A stretch of 64,000 bases of DNA from Clostridiales bacterium (GTDB lineage Bacteria > Bacillota > Clostridia > Christensenellales > CAG-138). Both the position numbers and the translations under genes were made by a program. Shown piece after piece: positions 1 through 9,111 of the stretch (within the stretch, counting starts at the first letter, position 1; each line of letters starts with the position of its first letter). The stretch is taken from contig SFDB01000005.1 of assembly GCA_004558825.1 (NCBI GenBank), positions 1 through 64,000 of the forward strand, in the 5' to 3' direction. The notes beneath the pieces are model-generated. The model saw nothing but the letters and a program-made list of their open reading frames with translations. It was not told the DNA's origin and made no database searches.

Positions 1-1
1 T

Positions 2-862
2 GAGCGCATATACAAAAGCCGCGTTTATGACAAAACGTTCCGCGTTGACGATGAGGACGAAGCGGACGCAGGAAAGCCCGAAAAACGTACAGGCTATACG
101 AAGGCGCGCTCATTTTTGATGGACTTTCCGTTTACGATACTCATTGTTATCGCATATCTTGTATGCGGATTCGTGTTCAAGCTTTGGCATCCGACGTGGC
201 TGCTGTTCCTGCTGATACCGCTTTTTGAGCCGTTTGTAAAGCTTGCGTGCGACATCAAAAACCCGTCGCGCTGGATGAGATTTCCTTATCCCGTGCTTGC
301 GTGCGGCGTTTATCTGCTGATAGGGTTTGTGTGGAATGCGTGGCACCCGTATTGGATAATTCTTTTGTCAATTCCCGTGTACTATCTTATAGCTTCCGCC
401 TTTGCGCGCAGCGAGGGATTTATGGCATACGCAATCTTCCCTGTATGCGTTACGACGGCATATGCGGTGCTCGGGTTTACGCTCAAGCTTTGGCATCCGG
501 CGTGGCTTTTGTTTCTTACGATACCGCTATACAGCTCGCTCGTTTACATAATAAGAAACAGGCACGGAAGCAATGCCTATCTGGCTTTCCCGTATCCTGT
601 GCTTTGCGTGCTTGTGTTTTTGTCGCTTGGCTTCATATGGAATATTTGGGGTCTTTCGTGGCTTGTTTTCCTTTCGATACCGTTCTATTATACTATAGGC
701 GGCGCGCTTGCCAAGCACAGGAAGATACGCGGCATCTATTCATTGATATGCGTAACGGCTTATCTGATAATGGGCTTCGGGTTCAGACTGTGGCATCCGG
801 GCTGGATTGTGTTTCTGACAATACCCGTAGTTGAGTATATAGCCAATGGGATAAAAAAATAA
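2..862 (+). CDS. Repeat-built polytopic membrane protein, 5' end outside window
   Basis: The reading frame is open from the window edge, so the N-terminus is missing; a TTG/ATG at 116-121 could be an internal start, but the charged stretch before it (RIYKSRVYDKTFR, then an acidic DDEDEADAG run) reads like real protein. From about position 122 there are five copies of a module of about 45-60 residues, each with a hydrophobic helix, a motif like GFxFKLWHPTWLLF and a second helix ending in IPLY; copy four has IWGLSW in place of LWHPxW. This gives about ten short membrane segments. I recall similar WHPxW repeat tails behind N-terminal helix-turn-helix domains in Clostridia, so the missing part may be a DNA-binding domain; that is inference. 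Function unknown. Confidence 0.75.
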   Translation, partial: ERIYKSRVYDKTFRVDDEDEADAGKPEKRTGYTKARSFLMDFPFTILIVIAYLVCGFVFKLWHPTWLLFLLIPLFEPFVKLACDIKNPSRWMRFPYPVLACGVYLLIGFVWNAWHPYWIILLSIPVYYLIASAFARSEGFMAYAIFPVCVTTAYAVLGFTLKLWHPAWLLFLTIPLYSSLVYIIRNRHGSNAYLAFPYPVLCVLVFLSLGFIWNIWGLSWLVFLSIPFYYTIGGALAKHRKIRGIYSLICVTAYLIMGFGFRLWHPGWIVFLTIPVVEYIANGIKK

Positions 863-886
863 AGGAAAGCGCTTATAAATAAAAGG

Positions 887-927
887 ACGCCGGCCCGAAA
901 TGCGTTCGCACATAATCGGGTCGGCGT
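887..927. terminator. Hairpin between convergent genes
   Basis: Twelve-base arms ACGCCGGCCCGA (887-898) and TCGGGTCGGCGT (916-927) pair with one G-U, with a smaller TGCG/CGCA-type stem inside the loop. It lies between the membrane protein (+) and the ABC ATPase (-), so it can serve either; the T-tract is weak. Confidence 0.6.
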
Positions 928-977
928 TCTTCAGTAATCAAAGTCAATAAAAGTTAACGGAAGTTAATTCAATTAAC

Positions 978-1682
978 TTATTTTGTCGGGTTATCCTTAA
1001 CGTCTTCGATACGGCCCTCGTTTAGCTTAATTATGCGGTCGGCCATGGCGGCAATCTCCATGTCATGCGTGACGAGTATGACGGTCTGGTTGAATGCGTG
1101 CGATATCGACTTGAGAAGGCGCAGAACCTCGTCGCCCGTACTCGGGTCGAGGTTGCCGGTCGGTTCGTCGGCAAGGAGTATTGCGGGGCGACTGACGAGC
1201 GCACGGGCTATGGCGACGCGCTGCTGTTCGCCGCCCGAAAGCTCGTCGGGATAGTTTTTAAGCTTATTCGTGATGGACAAGGCCTCTATGACGCGGTTGT
1301 AGTATTCCGTGTCGACTTCGCGTCCGTCAAGGTGTATTGGCATAAGTATGTTTTCCTCTGCCGTGTGCTCGCTTAAAAGATTGTAGGCCTGAAACACAAA
1401 GCCTATGCGCCTGCGCCGAAGCTTTGCCAGCTCCTTATCCTTGAGCTCAAAAACGTCCTCGTTTTCGATAAAGAGCTTGCCCTCCGTCGGACGGTCGAGG
1501 CCGCCGAGTATGTGGAGAAGCGTCGATTTACCGGAGCCGCTCCTGCCTATTATCGCATAGAACACGCCCTCCTCGATTTCAAGATTTGACGGCTTGAGAG
1601 CCTGTGTCTCAAGGCTGGTTCCCTTTGCATAGGTCTTACCTATGCCTTCCGCTCTAAGCACTATGTGTCTGCTGTTTTCCAT
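978..1682 (-). CDS. ABC transporter ATP-binding protein (MacB/LolD/FtsE type)
   Basis: A 234-residue ATPase subunit of standard length. Walker A is GRSGSGKST (near residue 45), the Q-loop is FVFQAYNLL, the signature is LSGGEQQR, Walker B is ILLADEPTGNLD and the switch histidine is in VTHD. The LSGGEQQRVAIARAL run and ADEPTGNLD are typical of the ATPases that partner FtsX/MacB-like permeases, which work mechanically on substrates in the outer membrane leaflet or cell wall rather than moving solute through a pore. It lies 22 bp downstream of the giant permease gene on the same strand, so the two form a transporter. Substrate unknown; antimicrobial-peptide detoxification or lipoprotein/cell-wall work are both possible. 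Confidence 0.93.
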   Translation of the reverse strand: MENSRHIVLRAEGIGKTYAKGTSLETQALKPSNLEIEEGVFYAIIGRSGSGKSTLLHILGGLDRPTEGKLFIENEDVFELKDKELAKLRRRRIGFVFQAYNLLSEHTAEENILMPIHLDGREVDTEYYNRVIEALSITNKLKNYPDELSGGEQQRVAIARALVSRPAILLADEPTGNLDPSTGDEVLRLLKSISHAFNQTVILVTHDMEIAAMADRIIKLNEGRIEDVKDNPTK

Positions 1683-1704
1683 GTTTTGCTCCTTTCGTCC
1701 TGTT

Positions 1705-4700
1705 CTATGCTCTTATGTTTTCAATGGGGCTGCGCTTTAAGACAGTTTTAAGCGGGGCCCTGTATATAACCATCTGTATCGCAAGGTATACGATGCAGAG
1801 CGCTGCGTGCAGCGCCCACGGATACATCGCAAGCCTGTTTTGTATCATGTCGGCGAAGTAATCGCCGATAGACATTTCATAGCCGAATGTTGCGCCGAAG
1901 GTTGTAAAGAAGAGTATCAGCGCAACGAGCGCGTTGGCTATAAGTATCGATATCAGACCGTTGAGGAAGCCCGTCCTGTACTGTTCGAGCTTGAAACTGC
2001 GCGCTTCCACGCCGATTGACTGGAGAATGCCGTAACGCTTTGAATCCTGCTCGACAGACGAAGAGACGGTGTTTGAAAGAATCACGAGCGCTATCATTGC
2101 CGCCGCAATGCCGAGAAGCGCGATTATCATGGCGTTGTTGACCGCTTCGTTATAGAGCGCGGAATTGCTTTCGCGGTAGTTGGTAAGCGAAAGGCCGAGC
2201 GATTTTGCGTAGGTCAGCAGCGGCAGGTCGGTGTCGGCGCGCGTCATTTCGTCGCTGCCATAGATATAAAAGTCGGTGTGGCCGTTGATGCCGCCGTAGA
2301 AGAGATCGTCCATCATCAGGTAGCCCTGCACTTCCTCGGCGGTCAAGCGCCTTGAGGAACCGGGTCTGAGCTTAGTCACAAGGTTGTTTCCCGCAATAAC
2401 CTCATAGCCCATGCAGTTGTCGGAGAACGGCCAAATGCTGTCGTTCGGAAAGTAGTTGATTATCGCGCCGACGGTGGCGGTCTTGTTTATTGTCTTATCG
2501 GACGTTGTCTCGTCGCCGACGCTTATGGAGCTGCCCTCAAATTCGAGCCGATCGCCGACTTTGATAACGTCCTCGGTGTCGTAATATGTTGCGAAGCGCT
2601 TGTCATATGAGAGCTTGAACGCTTTTGCGGCATCGAGTATTGCGCTCATGCGCTTTGCATGAGAAACCTTTGAGAAATCGCCTTCGACAACCGAGGTGTA
2701 ATCATCGCTTGTGCCCTTGAGGAATTTTGGCACGAGAAGTATTACCTGATTGCCTTCAGCAAATTCTTTTTCGTCGAAATCGCTTTGGGCAAATGCCGCT
2801 TTAAGCTGCTCCATTACCGGATAATCCGCGTCTATGCCGTATATTGTCGTAAGCAGAGGCGTGAACGTTTCGTCGTCTTCGGACGCGGCATCGGGATTAT
2901 CGTTGACATCATCGGGCTGCGGATCGCTGTCGCCCGCATCAGGGTTGCTCGGATCGATGAATTGGCTCGGATCGAAATAGTCGTCGCCGTATCCATAATA
3001 GGCGCGATAGTTGGTAATATGAGCCATCGATTGCGAAACGCTCGAATTCGGTATTATAAAGCGCGCGAGCTGTTCGGCGGTAAGCTGCAGCATGTTTTGC
3101 TTGTCGTAGCTGCTGATTACGATATCGGTGCCCTCGAGGAGCTGCGTTTCCTTGCCGTAACTCAAAACGACGGTATCATTGTCATCGCCTCCGTTTTCGT
3201 CATCGTTCTCACTGCTGTTGTCGAGATCCTGTGATGAGGTAAAGAAGCTGCTGTGATCGATTCCCGAGATTAGCCTGAATGCGTAGATTATATCGCTCCG
3301 TTTGTCGGGCTCGGCGAGCGGCGAAAACGCTTCGTGCATCATAGGAACTTTTTCAATCACCCTGTAGGCATATACATCGGAAATGCCTGCAATTCCGCCT
3401 ATTTCGGGAACCTTCTCCTCGACAAAGCGCGGGGCCATGCCGTATGGGGCGGAAACAAGGAAGTCGGGGCGATTGTCGTTGACAACGATTTTTTTGTAAT
3501 CGTCGAACGAGCAGAAGCCGAGGAACAGCGCTATCAGCATTATTGAGATGATGAATGTGCTGAGCGCGAATGAAACAGTATTCTTGCTTCTGTTTGACTG
3601 CGCATGGCGCTTTGATACGGAAGCAAAGGTTTGGCGCGTCGTGAGAGCGCTTTCTGAAACCGCTCTGCGTTTTACGCTCGTCTTCTTTACGCCGACGCCC
3701 GACATGCTGCCGCGCAAGGGTGTGCGTATCGCAATTATCATCGGGATAAGCATTCCAAGGAACAGCGCCAAAATGCCGAATACGAGTCCGAGCGCAAGCG
3801 AGGCGGGGTCAACGGAGAAAATTATTGATTTATTGGCCTGTACGTCGTTTGAAATAAATATGGCGGCGTATGATACGATGAAGCCGATTACTGCGCCGAG
3901 CGGGAGTCCGACGGCGAGAAGGTATACGCCTTCCCAAACGAGCATGCCGCCTATCTGGCCGTTGGTTGCGCCGACGGCTTTCAACAGCGCAATCTTTCTT
4001 GTCCTGCGCTTTATCTGCGTAAGGAAAATCTGGAACACCGCGCAGGCAGTTGTGATGAATATGATGCCGACGACGGTTATTGTCAGCGTCGCCTGCGTGT
4101 CCACAACATCCTCGGGGTACGCGAGACTGTTTATGCGCAGATGCGTATTGGTGTTATCGTAGGGCGACTGCCGCAGTGAGGCGTAATACTCCCTGTCGGA
4201 GGCATCGAGGTCAGCGGCTTCGTCATCGCCCTGCAGCTTTGCGTTCAGATAAAAGTAGTAAATATCAAACTCACTATCATTTACAAGATACATGGTTTCT
4301 TTGCCGTCCTTGTCGATGATGGTGACAGGGATCATCGAAGAATCATAGTTATATGTGGCCGGTGTTTCGATGACGCCTTTTTCGTTGAAGTATTTTCTGT
4401 TCAGGACATATTTCGTGCTGCTGTCCCAAACCTCTACCCAGTTTTCGGTGTCCTTTCTGAAGTCACCATAAGGCATATACTTCTTGAAAATATCGAACTT
4501 TTTAAGCGTGTCGAGTATGCGGTACTGGCTGGCGGCAGAAACGAATGATCCGCCAAGCACATCGTTGATCTCTGCTGTGCGCTCGTCTGCCTCAAGTACG
4601 AATTCCTCAACGAACATATCGAACACATCCTTGGGTACCAGCACATTTACCTCTTCTGAAGCGTGGTGATTGCCTGCGGCGTCGGTATATTCCGGTACGT

Positions 4701-6054
4701 CCCACACGAAGATGGCGTAGCCGTTTATGGGAGCATAGACCGTTTGGGGTTCAACCATGCAGCTTTCATCGTAATTTTTATCGCTTATAAGGCAGGGCTT
4801 GCCGTAGAGCATTACTTCACGATACGTCTGGTTTGCAAGGAACTCATAATACGTTTCGTTAACGGACTTTTCCGAGGATTCGGACGCATCAACGCAAACG
4901 CAGTATGCCTCGACAGGAGTAAGGCTCTTTGATTTTATGAACACATTTGAGGGACAGTTGAATTTTGTGTTCGCGTCGCCGAATTTAAAGCCTTCCGTTG
5001 CCGCTTCGACTGCGCACTTTATGAAGTCCGCCCCTGATTCGCAGACAAAGCTGTTGGCAAGCGTGCTGAAACCGGTATCCCATCTGTCGGTATATGTTTC
5101 GATTATGCCGCAGACATTGAAATCGAGGCGGGCCACAACGTACTGATTCATTACGACGCCCTTATCGCGGATATCATTCTGAAGCTGCACGCCGCTGCCT
5201 TCAAAGTTATAATCGTCCTGCGAATAAGCGTAGTAATACTCTGTGAAGAGCTTTACGGTCATGCCCTCATATGTATAAAGCGTCGGATCGTAAGCAGTTA
5301 TTTCCTTTATCGCTTCATTGCTGTCCCAGCCTAAACTCTCACCATTGAATTCAAAGTCGAAGTATAGGCTGCGATAGTAAAGATACTCGAACAGGCGCTC
5401 TGACTGCGAAAGCGGAGTGCCGTTTTGCTTGAATTGTGTCGTTACATAGCCGCGGCCTTTATAGTAGCATGAAGTTGTCGAATCAAACATCTTGCCCACG
5501 AATGATTCGCGCTCATCGGGCGAGAGAGATGACAGCGTGTCGGCGTTATTTGACTTGATTTTTGCTTTGAAAGTCTGCTTTTCATCCTCTGATATTGAGC
5601 CGACCTGATACTTGACTTCGACTGTTATCGTGTCGCCGACGTCGACCGAAGCGCCGAGCGCGCCGAGCTGGTTCGATTCGATAAGAATATCGTTTCTTGA
5701 TTTGGGGAAGTCTCCTTCCAAAAGCTTGAAGCTGCCCATGCCGATTAGATTATCGTCGATGGTTCCTACTGTTCCTACGCCGTCGTAAGTGCCGAGCAGC
5801 TCTGAAACGGCGTATTCATCATCGTTAAAATGCGACTTTACATAGTCGATTTCGCCTTGAGTGGCCCCGAGTATCGAAGTCTGCCATGTGGCATACAGTT
5901 GTTCCTTCTGATAATTCTCGGTGTGCTTTATACTTGATATAAATATAGTCGCCAGCGTTATGAACACGAATGATAACGTTATAACCGTTCTGAGAAGGAA
6001 AGTGTCTCGCTTCCGTCCTTTCATGCCCTGCTGCGCAAGTTTGCGTGTAATCAC
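1705..6054 (-). CDS. Giant FtsX/MacB-type ABC permease with two 4-TM blocks
   Basis: About 1,449 residues. Layout read from hydrophobicity: TM1 (about 20-45), a large extracellular domain to about 650, three TMs (about 655-790) with the FtsX-type cytoplasmic motif KIALLKAVGATNGQIGG after the first of them, then TM5 (about 828-852), a second extracellular domain to about 1305, and three final TMs with YGILQSIGVEARSF. That is two tandem FtsX units of four TMs. Acidic low-complexity stretches near residues 941-961 and 1031-1059 lie in the second extracellular domain. The ribosome site GGGAGG at 6062-6067 is only one base from the ATG at 6060 but seven from the GTG at 6054, so GTG is preferred. 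Operon with the ATPase downstream. Substrate unknown. Confidence 0.9.
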   Translation of the reverse strand: MITRKLAQQGMKGRKRDTFLLRTVITLSFVFITLATIFISSIKHTENYQKEQLYATWQTSILGATQGEIDYVKSHFNDDEYAVSELLGTYDGVGTVGTIDDNLIGMGSFKLLEGDFPKSRNDILIESNQLGALGASVDVGDTITVEVKYQVGSISEDEKQTFKAKIKSNNADTLSSLSPDERESFVGKMFDSTTSCYYKGRGYVTTQFKQNGTPLSQSERLFEYLYYRSLYFDFEFNGESLGWDSNEAIKEITAYDPTLYTYEGMTVKLFTEYYYAYSQDDYNFEGSGVQLQNDIRDKGVVMNQYVVARLDFNVCGIIETYTDRWDTGFSTLANSFVCESGADFIKCAVEAATEGFKFGDANTKFNCPSNVFIKSKSLTPVEAYCVCVDASESSEKSVNETYYEFLANQTYREVMLYGKPCLISDKNYDESCMVEPQTVYAPINGYAIFVWDVPEYTDAAGNHHASEEVNVLVPKDVFDMFVEEFVLEADERTAEINDVLGGSFVSAASQYRILDTLKKFDIFKKYMPYGDFRKDTENWVEVWDSSTKYVLNRKYFNEKGVIETPATYNYDSSMIPVTIIDKDGKETMYLVNDSEFDIYYFYLNAKLQGDDEAADLDASDREYYASLRQSPYDNTNTHLRINSLAYPEDVVDTQATLTITVVGIIFITTACAVFQIFLTQIKRRTRKIALLKAVGATNGQIGGMLVWEGVYLLAVGLPLGAVIGFIVSYAAIFISNDVQANKSIIFSVDPASLALGLVFGILALFLGMLIPMIIAIRTPLRGSMSGVGVKKTSVKRRAVSESALTTRQTFASVSKRHAQSNRSKNTVSFALSTFIISIMLIALFLGFCSFDDYKKIVVNDNRPDFLVSAPYGMAPRFVEEKVPEIGGIAGISDVYAYRVIEKVPMMHEAFSPLAEPDKRSDIIYAFRLISGIDHSSFFTSSQDLDNSSENDDENGGDDNDTVVLSYGKETQLLEGTDIVISSYDKQNMLQLTAEQLARFIIPNSSVSQSMAHITNYRAYYGYGDDYFDPSQFIDPSNPDAGDSDPQPDDVNDNPDAASEDDETFTPLLTTIYGIDADYPVMEQLKAAFAQSDFDEKEFAEGNQVILLVPKFLKGTSDDYTSVVEGDFSKVSHAKRMSAILDAAKAFKLSYDKRFATYYDTEDVIKVGDRLEFEGSSISVGDETTSDKTINKTATVGAIINYFPNDSIWPFSDNCMGYEVIAGNNLVTKLRPGSSRRLTAEEVQGYLMMDDLFYGGINGHTDFYIYGSDEMTRADTDLPLLTYAKSLGLSLTNYRESNSALYNEAVNNAMIIALLGIAAAMIALVILSNTVSSSVEQDSKRYGILQSIGVEARSFKLEQYRTGFLNGLISILIANALVALILFFTTFGATFGYEMSIGDYFADMIQNRLAMYPWALHAALCIVYLAIQMVIYRAPLKTVLKRSPIENIRA

Positions 6055-6094
6055 TACCATACCTCCCTTATACTATATAACCCGACATATTTTG

Positions 6095-6123
6095 ATTGTA
6101 TACAATGCAATTATATTCTGCAA
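6095..6123 (-). promoter_or_regulatory. Sigma-A-type promoter of the ABC permease operon
   Basis: On the minus strand, -35 TTGCAG (6118-6123), a 17-base spacer and -10 TACAAT (6095-6100), about 40 bp before the permease start. Confidence 0.6.
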
Positions 6124-6148
6124 TATACATTCGGAATTGTTCATAATT

Positions 6149-6180
6149 TTGTCAGAATTGTGACAAATAGTGACACAATT
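6149..6180. promoter_or_regulatory. Overlapping TGACA inverted repeats, possible operator
   Basis: TTGTCA-6nt-TGACAA (6149-6166) is a perfect inverted repeat. AATTGTGACA-5nt-TGACACAATT (6156-6180) overlaps it with nine of ten arm positions paired. They sit just upstream of the -35 box of the permease promoter, where an activator or repressor could bind. No regulator gene is adjacent, so the binding protein is unknown. Confidence 0.35.
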
Positions 6181-6298
6181 TGAAACAAGGCGAGGGGACG
6201 CTTTTTTTGGAAGCACCTGAACTTTGTATTGGAAAACCGACAGGATCAGGCGAGATGTTGAGATAATAAAACAAAGAATTTAGATATGCGTTGAGTGT

Positions 6299-6327
6299 CG
6301 AAAAAGTGGCATACTGCCACTTTTTCG
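6299..6327. terminator. Bidirectional terminator-like hairpin in a divergent intergenic region
   Basis: CGAAAAAGTGGCA - TAC - TGCCACTTTTTCG is a perfect 13-bp stem with a three-base loop and T-tracts in both directions. It lies between two genes transcribed away from each other, where neither needs a terminator, so it may mark a lost gene. Confidence 0.55.
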
Positions 6328-6443
6328 AGCTTTTCTCGTGCTTTGCCTCTCGCATTCGCTCCAGGCGGCAATACACGCAAAGTGCGAAACCTATGGGTTT
6401 TCATCTGTTTTGACGCACATGTCGTCAAAGCAGGAATTATCTT

Positions 6444-6506
6444 AAGGGGCTGCGGCCCCTTCGCAGGGGCTCTGCCCCTGCACCCCGTCGGGGGACACGT
6501 CCCCCG
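6444..6506. repeat. Array of three GC-rich mini-hairpins
   Basis: Three consecutive perfect hairpins: AAGGGGC-TGCG-GCCCCTT (6444-6461), GCAGGGGC-TCT-GCCCCTGC (6463-6481) and CGGGGGAC-AC-GTCCCCCG (6489-6506), in an otherwise AT-rich intergenic region. They look like a repetitive extragenic element rather than a terminator, as no T-tract follows. Confidence 0.6.
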
Positions 6507-6700
6507 AACCCCCGATTGTTGGGATTGTGCGTTAAAACCTGCGTAAAAGGTGTTGAGAAAGTATTGATTACAGTAAGGATAAAAATGAATTGCAATATAC
6601 AATATATTGCATTATAGAATAATAGCCTTTGCTTTTTTCGAAGTCTTCAAAACACGGCTTGAGACAAGCTTTCGCCTTTCCCAAGCTCCGCGCGGCTCGC

Positions 6701-6747
6701 GCTTCCTGCGGAAGCCTGCGCCCTGCGGGCGCGGCGGCTGCGCCGCC
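6701..6747. repeat. Array of three 15-base hairpins with identical TGC loops
   Basis: GCTTCC-TGC-GGAAGC (6701-6715), GCGCCC-TGC-GGGCGC (6718-6732) and GGCGGC-TGC-GCCGCC (6733-6747): three perfect six-base stems, each closing a TGC loop. The rest of the 6061-6863 gap holds only promoters and a few AT-rich palindromes such as TGCAATATA-CAA-TATATTGCA near 6592-6612. Confidence 0.6.
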
Positions 6748-6807
6748 CCGCTCGCCGCGCTCGGTGATTAAAAGAGGGTAGGCAAACCGCACTGCCGCAA
6801 AAATATA

Positions 6808-6836
6808 TTGTAGACCGGGTCCGTTTGGCGTACAAT
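6808..6836 (+). promoter_or_regulatory. Promoter of the phosphohexomutase gene
   Basis: -35 TTGTAG (6808-6813), a 17-base spacer and -10 TACAAT (6831-6836). Transcription should begin near 6843, which excludes the upstream in-frame start at 6825 and supports the ATG at 6864. Confidence 0.7.
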
Positions 6837-6863
6837 AAACAAAAAAGAGTTAGGAGACGCATT

Positions 6864-8576
6864 ATGGAATCATACAGAGAACGATTCGACAAATGGCTTT
6901 CGCGGCTTGACGACGGCGATGCGTTAAAGGATGAGCTTTTGCGCGCGCAGGGCGACGACAGACTCGTGGAAGACATGTTTTATAAGGAGCTTGAATTTGG
7001 AACGGCGGGATTGCGCGGAGTGATAGGCGCAGGCACAAACAGAATGAACGCGCTCGTCGTGCGGCGCGCAACTCTTGGCCTTGCCGATTACATATTGTCG
7101 ATTGACGGCGCAAAGGAGCGCGGCGTCGTGATAGCTTACGATTCAAGACGCTTTTCCGATGCCTTTGCCCGCATATGCGCCGAAACGCTGTCGGGGCGCG
7201 GAATAAGGGCATACCTCTTTGAATCGCTTCGCGCCGTTCCGCAGCTTTCGTTTTCGCTGCGCAGACTAAATTGTATAGCAGGCATAATGATAACCGCGAG
7301 CCATAACCCTGCGAACTATAACGGCTACAAGGTTTATTGGGAGGATGGAGGCCAGCTCGCGCCGAAGCAGGCGGACGAAGTGCTTGCGCGCATAAATGAG
7401 CATGACTACTTCGAGGGCTGCGCTGCGCCCGATGAAGGGCTTATAACCATTGTTGGCGGCGAGCTCGATGAGGCGTATTATGCGGCGACAAAAACGCTCT
7501 GCCTGAACGCGGAGCTCGTTAAGAAGAAAGGCGGCGAACTCAAGATAGTCTATACTCCTCTGCACGGCGCGGGCGCAAAGCCCGTTGAAGCGATACTGAG
7601 AAGCATAGGCATTACAAGCCTGAGCGTGGTCGAGGAGCAGCGCTGTCCGGACGGCAGCTTTCCGACGGTGCGCGTGCCGAACCCCGAGGACCGCGATGCG
7701 TTCAGGCTCGCGTTCAAGCTTGCGGAAAAAAACGGCGCCGACGTTATATTGGCGACCGATCCCGATTCGGACAGGCTCGGCGTAGCCGCAAAAAACAACG
7801 CAGGCGAATTTGTGCTGTTCACGGGCAATCAGATAGGATGCATTCTCCTGAACTACATACTGTCGTGCAAAAAAGCAAACGGCACGTTAAAAAATAACTC
7901 GCTTGCCGCAAAATCGATAGTCAGCACCCGCCTTGCCGACGCGATATGCGCCCGCTACGGCGTGAAGATGGTCAACGTTCCTACAGGATTCCGATTCATT
8001 TCCGAGGTTATAGATCGCTGCGAAAAAACGCATGAAAACGAGTTTTTATTCGGCTTCGAGGAGAGCTACGGCTTCCTTGCGGGCAGTTTTTCGCGCGATA
8101 AGGACGCAATATGCGCCGCAATGCTTACGGCGGAGGCATGCGTCTATTATAGGCAGCAGGGCAAGACGCTGTACGACGTGCTCAACGACATATTTGAGGA
8201 ATACGGTTATTACGCGGAAACGGTCAAATCGTACACATGCGCGGGAAAGGAAGGCATGGAGCATATAGCGTCGGTAATGAGGTTGCTCAGGCAGGCGCCG
8301 CCCGCATCGATTGGCGGCAAGCGCGTGACGATGATGGAGGACTTCAAGGCGCGCACGGCGAAGAATTTTGAAACGGGCGCAACAGGAGAAACGGAGCTCG
8401 AGCCGATGGACATGGTAAGGCTTACGCTTGAAGACGGCGCTGCGGTATGTGTTCGCCCGTCGGGAACGGAGCCGAAGCTAAAGCTTTATATTGGCACGCG
8501 CGGAAGCTCGAAAGAAAACGCGTCAGAAGGTGCGGAAGAAACGATTGCGTTTTTTGATGATATGATGAAACGATAG
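6864..8576 (+). CDS. Phosphoglucomutase/phosphomannomutase family protein
   Basis: An alpha-D-phosphohexomutase of 570 residues, within the usual range for bacterial PgcA-type enzymes that interconvert glucose-1-phosphate and glucose-6-phosphate for glycolipid and cell-wall precursor synthesis. The four family landmarks are present in order: phosphoserine loop TASHNPANYNGYKVYW, metal-binding loop ATDPDSDRLG, sugar loop GFEESYGFLAG and phosphate-binding loop VRPSGTEPKLKLYIG. The start is ATG 6864, with AGGAG at 6852-6856 and a promoter at 6808-6836. It stands alone, followed by a nested hairpin terminator. Whether it prefers glucose, mannose or ribose phosphates cannot be told by eye. Confidence 0.93.
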   Translation: MESYRERFDKWLSRLDDGDALKDELLRAQGDDRLVEDMFYKELEFGTAGLRGVIGAGTNRMNALVVRRATLGLADYILSIDGAKERGVVIAYDSRRFSDAFARICAETLSGRGIRAYLFESLRAVPQLSFSLRRLNCIAGIMITASHNPANYNGYKVYWEDGGQLAPKQADEVLARINEHDYFEGCAAPDEGLITIVGGELDEAYYAATKTLCLNAELVKKKGGELKIVYTPLHGAGAKPVEAILRSIGITSLSVVEEQRCPDGSFPTVRVPNPEDRDAFRLAFKLAEKNGADVILATDPDSDRLGVAAKNNAGEFVLFTGNQIGCILLNYILSCKKANGTLKNNSLAAKSIVSTRLADAICARYGVKMVNVPTGFRFISEVIDRCEKTHENEFLFGFEESYGFLAGSFSRDKDAICAAMLTAEACVYYRQQGKTLYDVLNDIFEEYGYYAETVKSYTCAGKEGMEHIASVMRLLRQAPPASIGGKRVTMMEDFKARTAKNFETGATGETELEPMDMVRLTLEDGAAVCVRPSGTEPKLKLYIGTRGSSKENASEGAEETIAFFDDMMKR

Positions 8577-8584
8577 GTGCTTGC

Positions 8585-8648
8585 AAAAACGCCCGTGTGA
8601 CTAAAGCATGAAGCGTGACTGCTTCACGCTTAAAGCGCGGGCATTTTT
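8585..8648. terminator. Nested bidirectional terminator
   Basis: An inner hairpin AAGCGTGA (8611-8618)/TCACGCTT (8624-8631) is enclosed by outer arms AAAAACGCCCG (from 8585) and CGGGCATTTTT (to 8648). It serves the mutase gene on the plus strand and the ECF operon on the minus strand. Confidence 0.7.
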
Positions 8649-9111
8649 ATGTGCCGCTGCCGGCCGTGCGCGGTTTTCTGTCGTGTCCGAGAACGCGCAC
8701 CTCATCAGTGCCGGCAACTTGTATAAACGCGAATTCCACGTCGCCGTCGATTATTATGAGCGTTATAACCTCCTCGTCGGATACGGCGCAGAGCATGACG
8801 ACTATATTGCCGCGCCTGTTGACGTCGGCGGAAAAGCCCGCTTCCCGAGATGCGTCGGCCGCGGCGTCGAGAATTGCGGCGTCGCTCTTGCCGTCATTCG
8901 CTTCGGACGCGAAAAGCTCGGCGGCTGTTGTATTGTCGGCGCTGCCCGACGGGTAAAGCTCGTCTGTCGACACGGCGTAGCCGTAGCGCTCGAGAAGCTT
9001 TACGAGCCGCGTCAGCTCGCCCGTGGCGTTGAGCGACACGTTCCAGATTATTGCCGCCGCAAGTATAACGGCAGCACATATTATCAATGAAGTTCTTACG
9101 CCTCTGCTCAT
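8647..9111 (-). CDS. Small membrane-anchored protein at the end of the ECF operon, unrecognised
   Basis: A 154-residue protein: N-terminal membrane helix (about residues 7-24, TSLIICAAVILAAAIIW), then a soluble domain with a conserved-looking LVKLLERYGYAVS segment and a C-terminal alpha/beta region rich in V and I. The LxxYGYxVS opening recalls small Clostridial families of the DUF4830 kind, but the match is not secure. Its start overlaps the stop of ecfT by four bases, so the genes are translationally coupled. It is probably extracellular and accessory to the transporter or merely co-transcribed. No catalytic motif is visible. Confidence 0.7.
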   Translation of the reverse strand: MSRGVRTSLIICAAVILAAAIIWNVSLNATGELTRLVKLLERYGYAVSTDELYPSGSADNTTAAELFASEANDGKSDAAILDAAADASREAGFSADVNRRGNIVVMLCAVSDEEVITLIIIDGDVEFAFIQVAGTDEVRVLGHDRKPRTAGSGT

